In this document: one piece after another, positions 54,391 through 64,000 of the stretch
How positions within the stretch are numbered: the first letter of the stretch is position 1
Layout of the letters: every line of letters begins with the position of its first letter
DNA from: Candidatus Ruthia magnifica str. Cm (Calyptogena magnifica)
Lineage (GTDB): Bacteria > Pseudomonadota > Gammaproteobacteria > PS1 > Pseudothioglobaceae
NCBI RefSeq assembly: GCF_000015105.1
Contig: NC_008610.1
Location: forward strand, 806,001 to 870,000
Reading direction: 5' to 3'
Length of the DNA: 64,000 bases
Notes under the pieces: generated by a model
Database searches by the model: none
The model's input: the letters and a program-made list of their open reading frames with translations, nothing else
What the model was told of the DNA's origin: nothing
Made by a program: the position numbers and the translations under genes

Positions 54391-54705
54391 ATTTCTCTCC
54401 TCTTTATATAAAAAAACAAATCCTTCAAATCAAGCTTCGATGAGAAGAATGATATAGCACTTAAAAATACTTTGCAACTCTTTTATTAAAGCGTTATATT
54501 ATAATATTCTAGTATTTCTAAAAATAATGTCATGCAATGCCCATCGTTTTATAATTTTATTTCAAGATAGTTTTTCACACTAACTATAAGTAATACCATT
54601 TATAAAAATCAGTATTGCTTGCAGTTAGTTTAAAATGCATACATTTACAGAAAAAAGAAAATAAACTGCCAACCAATAAGAGATTATTTAGTTAACCTTT
54701 TCCTT
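54391..54705. other. Spacer between soxX and trpE
   Basis: About 315 bases on the strand of the sox operon. It holds the sox promoter and, at about 54492-54515, an AT-rich palindrome-like stretch (TATATTATAATAT). No gene and no second promoter for another transcript is evident; no terminator is clear after trpE. Confidence 0.5.
54449..54477 (-). promoter_or_regulatory. Sigma-70 type promoter of the sox operon
   Basis: On the reverse strand, -35 TTGCAA (54472-54477), a 17-base spacer and -10 TATCAT (54449-54454). Both boxes are near consensus with the ideal spacer. The predicted start is about 50 bases upstream of soxX. No regulator gene or operator was identified. Confidence 0.65.
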
Positions 54706-56160
54706 TTAAACTTGCTGCGCAGCTTTGATAAGTGCTTGAGCTTTATGCATAGTCTCATCCCACTCTGACTGTGCTATAGAGTCATAAACAATGCCAGCTC
54801 CAGCTTGGATATAAAGTATTTGATTTTTAATTATAGCAGTGCGAATAGCAATTGCCATATCCATACATCCATGCCAAGATAAATAGCCAATTGCACCTGA
54901 ATAAATATTACGTTTTAAAGGCTCGACCTCATTAATAATTTCCATAGCTCGTACTTTAGGCGCACCACTGAGTGTGCCTGCTGGAAAGATTGCTTTTAAA
55001 ACATCAATCACGCTTACATCATCTCTAAGCTCACATTCAACGTTCGATACAATATGCATCACATGCGAGTAACGTTCAACAAACATTTTATCAGTCAACT
55101 TAACTGTACCAGTTTTTGCAATACGACCTAAATCATTACGACTCAAGTCAATCAACATTAAATGTTCTGCAATTTCTTTTTCATCATTTAGTAAGTCTTG
55201 CTCCAATGCCAAATCTTGGACATTATTCTTACTACGTGCACGAGTACCTGCCATAGGTCTAACAGTTGCACGTCTATTACTATCCACACGAGTGAGAATC
55301 TCTGGTGAAGAACCAATAATCATAATATCATCCAAGTTGAGATAATACATATAAGGTGATGGATTGAGGCGTCTAAGTTGCCGATATAACTCAATTGGTG
55401 GCGCTTTGAATGTTGCACTAAGCCTTTGTGAAGGCACTACCTGCATGACATCACCAGCCTTGATGTATTGCTGAATGGTATCAACTGAGGCTTTATAGTT
55501 TTGCTCACCAAAGCTAGAGATAAAATCTGCACTACTAAGATGATCAGATTGATAATCTTTTTTAATTAAAGGTTGATTAATCTGATGCTCAATTTTATTT
55601 AATCTTAATTGCGCATCTTTAAAACTTTGCTTGACAGGATTAATGTGCGTCATTAAAAAAGCTTTATTAGCTAAATTATCAAATACCACCAAATCATTAG
55701 ACACCATAAGCATAATATCCGCAATATTAAGCTCATCTTTTTGCTTGATATGTTTTAATTTTGGTTCAATATAGTGAATAATTTCATAACCAAAATAGCC
55801 TACCAAACCGCCATTAAATTCTGGCAAAGTGTCAATTTTTGGCACCTTATATTGCTGCTGATATTGTTCAATCCATAGTAGCGGATCTTCTACAATGAAT
55901 GGCTCTGTATGTTCTGAATTTTTTCCAATACAAACCTTATAACCAAATACTTTAATAACGGTTTGTGCACTCAAACCAATCATAGAATAACGACCCCATT
56001 TTTCTCCACCTTGTACAGATTCAAAAAGATAAGAATAAGGTGTATCTGCCAATTTTAAATACAAACCTAATGCGGTATCAGTATCTAGGACCACCTCTTT
56101 AAAAACGGGAATATGGTTATAGCCTTGTTCAACAAATTGATTAAAACTAGATTGATTCAT
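54706..56160 (-). CDS. trpE: Anthranilate synthase component I
   Basis: Makes anthranilate from chorismate, using ammonia passed from component II (TrpG), the first step of tryptophan synthesis. The 484-residue product has YSYLFESVQGGEKWGRYSMI (the LFES corresponds to the tryptophan feedback site), the C-terminal chorismate-binding domain with VMQVVPSQRLS, SPEILTR, RPMAGTRARS, IDLSRNDLGRIAK and FPAGTLSGAPKVRAMEIINE, and a final AGAGIVYDS. TrpG is not adjacent, so the glutamine amidotransferase is encoded elsewhere. It is on the same strand as rpoC and starts about 100 bases downstream of it, with a terminator between. Confidence 0.95.
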   Translation of the reverse strand: MNQSSFNQFVEQGYNHIPVFKEVVLDTDTALGLYLKLADTPYSYLFESVQGGEKWGRYSMIGLSAQTVIKVFGYKVCIGKNSEHTEPFIVEDPLLWIEQYQQQYKVPKIDTLPEFNGGLVGYFGYEIIHYIEPKLKHIKQKDELNIADIMLMVSNDLVVFDNLANKAFLMTHINPVKQSFKDAQLRLNKIEHQINQPLIKKDYQSDHLSSADFISSFGEQNYKASVDTIQQYIKAGDVMQVVPSQRLSATFKAPPIELYRQLRRLNPSPYMYYLNLDDIMIIGSSPEILTRVDSNRRATVRPMAGTRARSKNNVQDLALEQDLLNDEKEIAEHLMLIDLSRNDLGRIAKTGTVKLTDKMFVERYSHVMHIVSNVECELRDDVSVIDVLKAIFPAGTLSGAPKVRAMEIINEVEPLKRNIYSGAIGYLSWHGCMDMAIAIRTAIIKNQILYIQAGAGIVYDSIAQSEWDETMHKAQALIKAAQQV

Positions 56161-56210
56161 ATAAACAGTATTTATGTAGAAATTCTAAGTATTTTAAACC
56201 TTGTAATAAA

Positions 56211-56244
56211 AAACCACATTAATCAAAATTAATGTGGTTTTTTA
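56211..56244. terminator. Rho-independent terminator downstream of rpoC (bidirectional form)
   Basis: Perfect 13-base inverted repeat, AAACCACATTAAT (56211-56223), CAAA loop, ATTAATGTGGTTT (56228-56240). On the reverse strand it is followed by T-rich sequence (the A-run at 56207-56213), and on the forward strand by TTTTATTTTTA. It ends the rpoBC transcript before trpE, and its stem is the only strong terminator that I saw in the window. Confidence 0.88.
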
Positions 56245-56264
56245 TTTTTAAGCAAAAGTTGACG

Positions 56265-59200
56265 TTACCCCTCTTGTGCTTGCTCCTCTGCTTCGTTTAA
56301 TTGATCAGCCAGTGCCTGCTGTGCATCAATCGTTTGCGTAATACTTGCAACATATTGAGCACGACGCTTTTGATGATGTTTAAAACCTGTCCCTGCTGGA
56401 ATCAATCGACCCACAATCACGTTTTCTTTCAAACCTTGGAGTGTATCCACACGTCCTGTTGTTGAAGCTTCTGTTAACACACGAGTTGTTTCTTGGAACG
56501 AAGCAGCAGAAATAAATGACTCAGTTGCTAAAGATGCTTTGGTGATACCCATTAACAATCTTTGATAGATGATTAGTTCTTTACCTTGTACTTCTAATTG
56601 CTTATTAGTTTCAATGACTCGAACATATTCAGTAGTTTCGCCATTAACAAATGATGAATCACCTGCATCAAGAACCTCGACTTTACGTAGCATTTGTTTA
56701 ACAATGACTTCAATGTGCTTGTCAGAAATATTAACACCTTGTAAGCGATAAACATTCTGAACCTCTCTAACAACATAATTAGCCAGAGCTTCAACACCCA
56801 ATAGACGTAAAATATCATGCGGATTAGATGGACCATCTGAAATCACATCGCCTTTTTCAATTGTTTCACCATCAAATACATTAATTTGACGCCATTTATG
56901 AATCATCATTTCAATGGCTTCTCCTTCTGAATTGGTAATAATTAAACGATCTTTAGATTTAGTAGAGCTGCCAAAGCTAATAACACCAGTTGCTTCTACA
57001 AGAATTGAATGATCTTTAGCCTTGCGTGCTTCAAATAAATCAGCAACACGTGGTAAACCGCCCGTAATATCACTTGTTTTAGACAAATCTTTAGGAATTT
57101 TAGCTAATACTTCACCTGCCACAATTACTTGATTGTCATCTAAATTAATCTTAACAGTTGAAGGTAGATAATGTGTTGATAGTACAACTTCAGAATCACT
57201 TTCCTCAACCATTTTAATTAACGGCTTTAATCCTTTTGCTGCCGTGGATCTTTCAGCTTCATCAATCATCTCAAAGAAAGTTAAACCCGTCAACGGATCA
57301 GTATTTTTATTAACCGTCACACCTTCAACAAAATCTACAAAAATTACACGACCTGCTTGCTCAGAAATAATAGGGTGCGTATGCGGGTCCCAATCAACAA
57401 TTTTGTCTTTTGCTTTAACCTTACCACCTTCTTGCACATGCACAATCGCACCATAAGGAATTTTATAACGCTCAACTTCTTGACCTTTGTTATTACGAAT
57501 GGTAACCTCAGAAGAACGAGAAATGACCACTAAATTATTATTTTCATTGGTGATAGATTTTAAGTTTTCAAAGTGTGCAACACCATCAGTATTAACATTG
57601 ACACTACTAATTGTAGTAGAAGCAGACGCAGCACCACCAATATGGAAAGTACGCATGGTTAACTGCGTACCTGGCTCGCCAATGGATTGTGCTGCAATAA
57701 CACCAATCGCCTCACCAACACCAATTTTATGACCACGAGCCATATCATTACCATAACATGATGAACATACACCGTAGCGTGTATCACAAGTAATAGCTGA
57801 GCGAACTTTAATAGACTCAATACCTAATTCATTAATCTTGTCTGAATCATCCAAAGAAACCAAATGACCTTTTTCTAAAAATACCTCTGTTGAATCTGGC
57901 ATTAATATATCTTCTGCTGTCACTCGACCTAATGTTACTACACCCAAAGTTTGTACAATATTACCACCATCAATCACTGCTTTCATAATCAGTCCATTGT
58001 CGGTACCACAATCATCTTCAGTAATAACTAAGTCTTGTCCAACATCCACTAAACGTCTAGTTAAATAACCAGAATTTGCTGTTTTAAGTGCTGTATCAGC
58101 TAAACCCTTACGTGCACCGTGTGTAGAAATAAAGTACTGCATATTGTTTAAGCCTTCACGGAAATTTGATGTAATTGGTGTTTCAATAATTGATCCATCT
58201 GGCTTCGCCATTAACCCACGCATACCTGATAACTGACGCATTTGTGCAGAAGAACCTCTTGCTCCTGAATCAGCCATCATATAAACCGAGTTAAATGAGG
58301 CAAGTTTTTGAGTTTTACCATCAGCATCAATGAAATCTTCAAAGCCAATTTCATCCATCATGGCTTTTGCCACTTTTTCAGAAGTACGTGACCAAATATC
58401 AATTACTTTATTATAGCGTTCACCATCAGTTACAACACCTTTAGAAAATTGTTCCTGAATATCTTTAACTTGAGTCTTTGCCTGTTCAATCATCTTGGCT
58501 TTAGAATCTGGAATAATCATATCATTTGAGCAAAATGAAATACCTGATTTAGTTGAATATTGAAAGCCCATGTACATCATTTGATCAGCAAACACAACTG
58601 TTTGCTTTAGCTCTTGCGTACGATAACAAACATGAATTAAATCAGAAACTACTTTTTTACTAATAGCCTCATTGATTAAATCAAATGATAAGCCATTTGG
58701 TAAAATTCTTGAAAAAATCGCACGGCCCACTGTAGTATCAACGATACGTTTAGTACTTGACTCAAATTTACCATCAATCTTTTGATAATCTTGAATGCGT
58801 AATTTAACCTTTGCATGCAAGGTAACATTACCAGACTCATAAGCATTAAGTGCTTCGGTTGCATTTGCAAAAATTAGTCCCTCACCTTTTTGATTAATCA
58901 TCTCACGAGTCATATAATAAAGACCCAAAATAACATCTTGCGAAGGCACAATAATAGGCTCTCCACTGGCAAGGTGTAATACATTATTAGATGCTAACAT
59001 TAATGTTCTTGCTTCTAGTTGTGCTTCCTCAGATAAAGGCACGTGTACTGCCATCTGGTCGCCATCAAAATCAGCATTAAATGCACCACATACAAGTGGA
59101 TGCAACTGAATGGCTTTACCTTCAATTAATAATGGTTCAAATGCTTGGATGCCTAAACGGTGTAATGTTGGTGCACGATTTAGTAATACTGGATGCTGAT

Positions 59201-60452
59201 GCACGACTCTCTCTAAAACATCCCATACTTCTGGTGATTCGCTTTCAACCATCTTCTTAGCAACTTTGATGGTTGAAGCCAAGCCCTTGACTTGCAATCT
59301 ATTATAAATAAATGGCTTAAACAATTCTAATGCCATTTTTTTAGGTAAACCACATTGATGCAGTTTAAGATATGGTCCACAAACAATCACTGAACGACCT
59401 GAATAGTCAACTCGCTTACCTAATAAGTTTTGGCGGAAACGTCCTTGCTTACCTTTAATCATATCTGATATAGATTTTAAAGGACGACGATTATTACCCA
59501 TTACAGAGCGACCACGACGACCATTGTCAATTAATGAATCTACTGCTTCCTGTAGCATACGCTTTTCATTACGAACGATAATTTCAGGCGCATCAAGTTC
59601 TAATAAACGTGCTAAACGATTATTGCGATTAATTACACGACGATATAAGTCGTTAAGATCTGAGGTCGCAAAACGACCACCATCTAATGGCACTAAAGGA
59701 CGTAAATCAGGTGGAAGAACAGGCAATACTTTTAATACCATCCACTCTGGCTTATTGCCAGATTGAATTAATGAGTTAACTAATTTAAGGCGTTTATTAT
59801 ATTTTTTAAGTTTAGTTTGACTTTTTGTATTTAAGCTATTTTCACGTAAATTAGCCGCTTCAACCTCAAGCTTCATGTCTGATAAAACATCTTGAATAGC
59901 TTCCGCACCCATTTTTGCCTCAAACTCATCATCACCATATTCATCTAGTGCATCAAAATACATCTCTTCAGTTAATAACTGCTTGTGTACGAGTGATGTT
60001 GAACCTGGATCAGTTACTAAGAATGCTTCAAAATAAAGCACGCGCTCAATATCCTTCAATGTCATATCCATCAACAATCCTAAACGCGAAGGTAAAGACT
60101 TTAAATACCAAATATGCGCAACTGGTGCTGCTAATTCAATATGACCCATGCGCTCACGGCGAACCTTTGAATGCGTTACCTCAACTCCACATTTTTCACA
60201 AACAACATTACGAAACTTCATGCGCTTGTACTTACTACACAAACACTCAAAGTCTTTCATGGGACCAAATATTTTAGCACAAAATAAGCCTTCTCTTTCA
60301 GGCCTAAACGTACGATAATTAATAGTTTCAGGCTTTTTAACTTCACCATATGACCATGAACGAATCTTCTCAGGAGAAGCCAGTCCAACTCTAATTGCGT
60401 CAAAATCTTGCTCTTTTTGCTCTAACTTATGAATTTTTAATAAATCTCTCAT
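56265..60452 (-). CDS. rpoC: DNA-directed RNA polymerase beta' subunit
   Basis: Largest catalytic subunit of RNA polymerase. The 1395-residue product has the N-terminal zinc ribbon [20 protein letters not shown] near 70, [20 protein letters not shown], the active-site magnesium motif [12 protein letters not shown] near 460, the second zinc site with [13 protein letters not shown] near 895 and the trigger loop/C-terminal [19 protein letters not shown] region. All catalytic Asp residues are present. It starts 13 bases after the rpoB stop, as usual. Length is standard for proteobacteria. Confidence 0.97.
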   Translation of the reverse strand: MRDLLKIHKLEQKEQDFDAIRVGLASPEKIRSWSYGEVKKPETINYRTFRPEREGLFCAKIFGPMKDFECLCSKYKRMKFRNVVCEKCGVEVTHSKVRRERMGHIELAAPVAHIWYLKSLPSRLGLLMDMTLKDIERVLYFEAFLVTDPGSTSLVHKQLLTEEMYFDALDEYGDDEFEAKMGAEAIQDVLSDMKLEVEAANLRENSLNTKSQTKLKKYNKRLKLVNSLIQSGNKPEWMVLKVLPVLPPDLRPLVPLDGGRFATSDLNDLYRRVINRNNRLARLLELDAPEIIVRNEKRMLQEAVDSLIDNGRRGRSVMGNNRRPLKSISDMIKGKQGRFRQNLLGKRVDYSGRSVIVCGPYLKLHQCGLPKKMALELFKPFIYNRLQVKGLASTIKVAKKMVESESPEVWDVLERVVHQHPVLLNRAPTLHRLGIQAFEPLLIEGKAIQLHPLVCGAFNADFDGDQMAVHVPLSEEAQLEARTLMLASNNVLHLASGEPIIVPSQDVILGLYYMTREMINQKGEGLIFANATEALNAYESGNVTLHAKVKLRIQDYQKIDGKFESSTKRIVDTTVGRAIFSRILPNGLSFDLINEAISKKVVSDLIHVCYRTQELKQTVVFADQMMYMGFQYSTKSGISFCSNDMIIPDSKAKMIEQAKTQVKDIQEQFSKGVVTDGERYNKVIDIWSRTSEKVAKAMMDEIGFEDFIDADGKTQKLASFNSVYMMADSGARGSSAQMRQLSGMRGLMAKPDGSIIETPITSNFREGLNNMQYFISTHGARKGLADTALKTANSGYLTRRLVDVGQDLVITEDDCGTDNGLIMKAVIDGGNIVQTLGVVTLGRVTAEDILMPDSTEVFLEKGHLVSLDDSDKINELGIESIKVRSAITCDTRYGVCSSCYGNDMARGHKIGVGEAIGVIAAQSIGEPGTQLTMRTFHIGGAASASTTISSVNVNTDGVAHFENLKSITNENNNLVVISRSSEVTIRNNKGQEVERYKIPYGAIVHVQEGGKVKAKDKIVDWDPHTHPIISEQAGRVIFVDFVEGVTVNKNTDPLTGLTFFEMIDEAERSTAAKGLKPLIKMVEESDSEVVLSTHYLPSTVKINLDDNQVIVAGEVLAKIPKDLSKTSDITGGLPRVADLFEARKAKDHSILVEATGVISFGSSTKSKDRLIITNSEGEAIEMMIHKWRQINVFDGETIEKGDVISDGPSNPHDILRLLGVEALANYVVREVQNVYRLQGVNISDKHIEVIVKQMLRKVEVLDAGDSSFVNGETTEYVRVIETNKQLEVQGKELIIYQRLLMGITKASLATESFISAASFQETTRVLTEASTTGRVDTLQGLKENVIVGRLIPAGTGFKHHQKRRAQYVASITQTIDAQQALADQLNEAEEQAQEG

Positions 60453-60465
60453 TGAATTCTCCTAA

Positions 60466-63400
60466 TTAGTGTTGTTCTAACTCAACATCAATACCTAACG
60501 AACGAATCTCTTTCACTAAAACATTAAATGATTCTGGCATGATCGACTCTGTTAAATTCTTACCATCAACAATACTCTTATACATTTTTGCTCGTCCTCC
60601 GACATCATCAGACTTTACCGTTAACATTTCGCGTAATGTGTGCGCTGCGCCATAAGCTTCTAATGCCCATACCTCCATCTCACCAAATCTTTGACCACCA
60701 AACTGAGCCTTACCACTGAGTGGCTGTTGTGTCACTAGTGAATAAGGGCCAGTAGAACGCGCATGCATTTTATCATTAACCAAATGATTTAGTTTTAACA
60801 TATGCATATAGCCGACAGTCACATGGCGATCAAATGGTTCGCCTGTACGACCATCGTATAATTGCTCTTGTCCAGATTCTGGTAAGTCAGCTAACTTAAG
60901 TAATGATTTAATATCTTTTTCTTTAATACCATCAAATACTGGTGTTGCCATTGGCACACCTTCGCGAAGATTGCTTGCCAATTCAATAATTTCTTCATCA
61001 CTAAATGAGGCTAAATTTTCTTGTTTGCCATACGAGTTATAGACCTCATCTAAGAAATCTCTAATCTGTTTAACCATATCAGTTCGTTTTTCATCTAACA
61101 TGGCGGTAATTTTATATCCTAAACCTTTAGCGGCATAACCTAGGTGAACTTCTAATACTTGACCCACATTCATACGTGATGGCACTCCTAATGGATTAAG
61201 TACGACATCTATGGTGGAACCGTCTACAAGATAAGGCATATCTTCAACTGGAGATACGCGCGAAATTACACCTTTGTTACCATGACGTCCAGCCATTTTA
61301 TCACCTACTTGGAGTGTTTTACTGGTTGCTACGTAAACTTTAACCATTTTCATAACACCTGGTGGCAATTCTGCACCTTCGTTAATTTTAGCTTTTTCTT
61401 CTTCAAAAAATTTCTTAAATTCAATTTGCTTAGCTTTAGCTTGTTTAATCAATGCTGCTACCTCTTTATTAACAGCCGCATCTTCAACTTTAAGCTTTGA
61501 AATATCTTTGTTATCAAGTTTTTTCATCAGTTTAGCGCTTAACTTTTCACCTGCTTTAATATCACCAGCAACCTTACTTAGCATATTACCAGAAAGTTTT
61601 AAACGCACACGACGGAAGATATCACCATCAATAATACCAAATTCATCGTCAATGTCTTTTTTAATTCTCTCTAAACGTTCTGCATCAATACTTAATGCTC
61701 TATCATCTTTTTCCACTCGATCACGTGTAAATATTTGAACATCAATAACAACACCCGATTTAGAGGCGCCAACACGTAATGATGAATCTTTAACATTGTT
61801 AGCTTTTTCGCCAAAAATAGCTCTGAGTAATTTCTCCTCAGGAGAAAGCACTGTTTCGCTCTTAGGAGTTACCTTGCCTACTAAAATATCGCCACCTTTA
61901 ACACGAGCACCCACATAAACAACACCCACTTCATCCAACTTAGCTAGTGCTAACTCACTAACATTTGGAATATCTGCTGTAATCTCTTCAGGACCTAATT
62001 TAGTATCACGTGAATAGGCAGTTAACTCTTCAATATGAATTGTTGTATAACGATCTTCTTGTATAACCTTCTCTGAAATTAAAATTGAATCTTCAAAGTT
62101 ATAGCCGTTCCAAGGCATAAAAGCAATTTTCATATTTTGACCCAGTGCTAACTCGCCCATATCAGTTGATGGACCATCTGCCAAAACATCAGCAGCAGAA
62201 ATTTTGTCACCTGTTTTAACTAATGGTTTTTGGTTAATACAAGTATTCTGATTGGAGCGTGAATACTTGGTCAAATTGTAAATATCAACACCCAGTTCAC
62301 TTGCTTTAGTTTTCTTAGAATCTACACGAATAACAATACGTGATGCATCTACCGCCTCAACCACACCAGAATGTTTAGCAGTCACACAAACACGAGAGTC
62401 TGTTGCTACAACACGCTCAATACCTGTACCAACCAATGGTTTTTCAGCTTTTAACACAGGAACAGCTTGGCGTTGCATATTTGAGCCCATGAGTGCACGG
62501 TTCGCATCATCATGTTCTAAGAAAGGAATGAGCGATGCTGCTACCGATGCAATTTGCTTAGAATCAATATCGATTAACGTAACTTTTGATGAATTTACCA
62601 AAACAAACTCATTTTTATGGCGACAAGAAATAAGATCGCTCATTAACTTGCCCTTATCATTCACTATTGCATTTACTTGTGCAATTGTATGTGTGATTTC
62701 ATCAATGGCTGAAACATAAACCACCTCTTTAGTCACTTTACCATTTTTAACCACTTGATAAGGCGTCTCTAAAAATCCATAACTGTTTGTTTTAGCATAA
62801 ACAGCCAATGTATTAATCAAGCCAATATTAGGGCCTTCTGGTGTTTCAATTGGACACAAACGACCATAGTGCGAAGGATGCACATCACGTACTTCAAAAC
62901 CAGCACGCTCACGAGTTAATCCACCAGGACCTAAGGCAGAAATACGACGTTTATGAGTAACGCCTGATAAAGGATTCACTTGATCCATAAATTGAGACAA
63001 CTGAGAAGAACCAAAAAATTCTCTAACTGCTGCAGATACAGGCTTAGAATTAATTAAATCTTGTGGCGTTAATTCGTCTGTTTCAGCTAAATTTAAACCT
63101 TCTCTAACTACTTTTTCAACCCTAACAAGGCCAACTCTAAACTGATTCTCAATCATCTCACCAATTGCTCTTACGCGTCTATTAGCTAGCGTATCAACAT
63201 CATCAACAGAATCATTACCATCTTTAATATTAATGAGTAACTTAATAACACTGATAATATCATCATTGGTTAATACATGTTCACCTGTTTCAGAACCAAT
63301 GCCCAAACGACGATTAAGCTTCATACGGCCAACTTTTGATAAATCATAGCGATCGTTTTTAAAAAATAAATTATTAAATAATAGATTAACCGCATCTTCA

Positions 63401-64000
63401 GTGGCAGGTTCACCCGGACGCATTACATGATAGATCGACATACGAGCTTCAATCTCAGTTTGTGTTTCATCTAAACGCAATGTATCTGAAATATAAGCGC
63501 CTGTCTCAGAAGCGTTAATATAAAGGATTTCTATTTTTTTAATTTTATTGATGTTTAATAACTCTAATACTTCTTCAAGAATAATAGTATTGGCTGATAT
63601 TAAAATTTCACCCGTGTCTTTATCAAAAATATCAGCAGAAATTACCTTATCAAGTAAATACTCTAATGGTACATTAATTGATTTAATACCTACTTTTTTC
63701 AATAACTTGACATGCTTAGCAGTAATTCTACGACCTTTTTCAACTATCACATCTTGATTAGCAACAATATCAAATTCCGCAATTGTACGTTGCAGACGAA
63801 TCGGTACCATGTTTAAATCGCATGATTTAGCTTTTAATTTAATAGTAGTCTTTTCAAAAAAGGTTTCAAGAATGCCTTCACTACTTAGACCCATAGCGCG
63901 TAATAATGTAGTGACTGGTAATTTTCTACGTCTATCAATTCGAACATACAAATGTTCATGATGATCATATTCAAAATCTAACCATGAACCACGGTAAGGG
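60466..64000 (-). CDS. rpoB: DNA-directed RNA polymerase beta subunit (N-terminus outside window)
   Basis: Second large catalytic subunit. The frame is open to the window edge, so the gene starts beyond 64000; the visible end reads [10 protein letters not shown] just before [12 protein letters not shown], as in E. coli RpoB. Also present are the rifampicin-binding cluster [16 protein letters not shown] then [20 protein letters not shown] near 320-350 of the visible part, [27 protein letters not shown] near the C-terminus, and [21 protein letters not shown] at the end. At the positions of E. coli Asn518 and Glu523 this protein has Val and Gly. Stop at 60466, 13 bases before rpoC. Confidence 0.97.
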   Translation of the reverse strand, partial: PYRGSWLDFEYDHHEHLYVRIDRRRKLPVTTLLRAMGLSSEGILETFFEKTTIKLKAKSCDLNMVPIRLQRTIAEFDIVANQDVIVEKGRRITAKHVKLLKKVGIKSINVPLEYLLDKVISADIFDKDTGEILISANTIILEEVLELLNINKIKKIEILYINASETGAYISDTLRLDETQTEIEARMSIYHVMRPGEPATEDAVNLLFNNLFFKNDRYDLSKVGRMKLNRRLGIGSETGEHVLTNDDIISVIKLLINIKDGNDSVDDVDTLANRRVRAIGEMIENQFRVGLVRVEKVVREGLNLAETDELTPQDLINSKPVSAAVREFFGSSQLSQFMDQVNPLSGVTHKRRISALGPGGLTRERAGFEVRDVHPSHYGRLCPIETPEGPNIGLINTLAVYAKTNSYGFLETPYQVVKNGKVTKEVVYVSAIDEITHTIAQVNAIVNDKGKLMSDLISCRHKNEFVLVNSSKVTLIDIDSKQIASVAASLIPFLEHDDANRALMGSNMQRQAVPVLKAEKPLVGTGIERVVATDSRVCVTAKHSGVVEAVDASRIVIRVDSKKTKASELGVDIYNLTKYSRSNQNTCINQKPLVKTGDKISAADVLADGPSTDMGELALGQNMKIAFMPWNGYNFEDSILISEKVIQEDRYTTIHIEELTAYSRDTKLGPEEITADIPNVSELALAKLDEVGVVYVGARVKGGDILVGKVTPKSETVLSPEEKLLRAIFGEKANNVKDSSLRVGASKSGVVIDVQIFTRDRVEKDDRALSIDAERLERIKKDIDDEFGIIDGDIFRRVRLKLSGNMLSKVAGDIKAGEKLSAKLMKKLDNKDISKLKVEDAAVNKEVAALIKQAKAKQIEFKKFFEEEKAKINEGAELPPGVMKMVKVYVATSKTLQVGDKMAGRHGNKGVISRVSPVEDMPYLVDGSTIDVVLNPLGVPSRMNVGQVLEVHLGYAAKGLGYKITAMLDEKRTDMVKQIRDFLDEVYNSYGKQENLASFSDEEIIELASNLREGVPMATPVFDGIKEKDIKSLLKLADLPESGQEQLYDGRTGEPFDRHVTVGYMHMLKLNHLVNDKMHARSTGPYSLVTQQPLSGKAQFGGQRFGEMEVWALEAYGAAHTLREMLTVKSDDVGGRAKMYKSIVDGKNLTESIMPESFNVLVKEIRSLGIDVELEQH

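Noticed and set aside
1-64000. CRISPR arrays, insertion sequences, phage or plasmid genes
   Set aside because: No regularly spaced repeats, transposase motifs, integrase or phage structural motifs were found on either strand.

Overview
The window is an AT-rich stretch of a gammaproteobacterial chromosome with about 44 intact or nearly intact genes. Between them lie unusually long spacers full of eroded genes. A sox thiosulfate-oxidation operon (soxX-Y-Z-A plus a small SoxXA-binding candidate), single-copy housekeeping genes of gammaproteobacterial type, no insertion sequences, no CRISPR, no phage genes and many half-erased pseudogenes together suggest a vertically inherited, genome-reducing sulfur-oxidising symbiont. 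The closest fit I can name is the vesicomyid clam symbionts (Ca. Vesicomyosocius / Ca. Ruthia, SUP05 relatives). That assignment is inference from content, not from a database search. I found no rRNA or tRNA genes; the only RNA gene seen is rnpB.

Layout. 0-5.5 kb: the end of ddl, then ftsQ, then a reverse-strand run (2Fe-2S flavin reductase, bolA, mltD, a membrane protein), then miaA. 5.5-6.5 kb: eroded spacer. 6.5-14.4 kb: murD, a Bax-inhibitor-1 family protein, rppH, hom-thrC, an ATPase stub, cysM, a CLC antiporter and hemJ. 14.4-16 kb: remnants of an unidentified gene. 16-19.6 kb: a cyclotransferase-like protein, a pair of M16 peptidases, and dead msrQ and msrP. 19.8-20.7 kb: ftsY. 20.7-23.3 kb: decayed efflux genes and dead phhB. 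23.3-27.1 kb: hemC, a dead thioredoxin-like gene, argH, fmt. 27.1-34.7 kb: trmL, clpB with a heat-shock promoter, two dead HTH regulators, rsxE, a rhodanese remnant, prmC, eroded spacer. 34.7-40.8 kb: rnpB, class I fumarase, and the rod-shape set mreBCD-mrdA. 40.8-48.5 kb: dead tgt, an Atm1-type ABC exporter, dead recA, ribD-coaBC, dead comEC. 48.5-64 kb, all reverse strand: dnaE, the sox operon, trpE, rpoC and the 3' part of rpoB.

How the genes work together. SoxXA, SoxYZ and the accessory protein form part of the periplasmic thiosulfate-oxidation pathway; SoxB is not in the window. hemC, hemJ and the cytochrome subunits reflect heme supply for respiration. hom-thrC, cysM, argH, trpE, ribD and coaBC show that amino-acid and cofactor synthesis is retained, as expected of a nutritional symbiont. 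Cell-wall elongation genes are retained (mreBCD, mrdA, murD, mltD). The dcw cluster stops after ftsQ, with no ftsA or ftsZ beside it.

The strongest observations are gene fossils readable by eye: recA (Walker A region and C-terminus around an internal deletion), comEC, tgt, msrP-msrQ, phhB, a HlyD-type adaptor and others. Loss of recombination (recA) and of DNA uptake (comEC) in the same 5 kb is consistent with an asexual, isolated lineage. I did not find convincing evidence of a previously undescribed system. The least explained items are the unidentified remnants at 14.7-15.6 kb, the argH start region, and an AT-rich palindromic spacer with a DnaA-box sequence at 46.5 kb.
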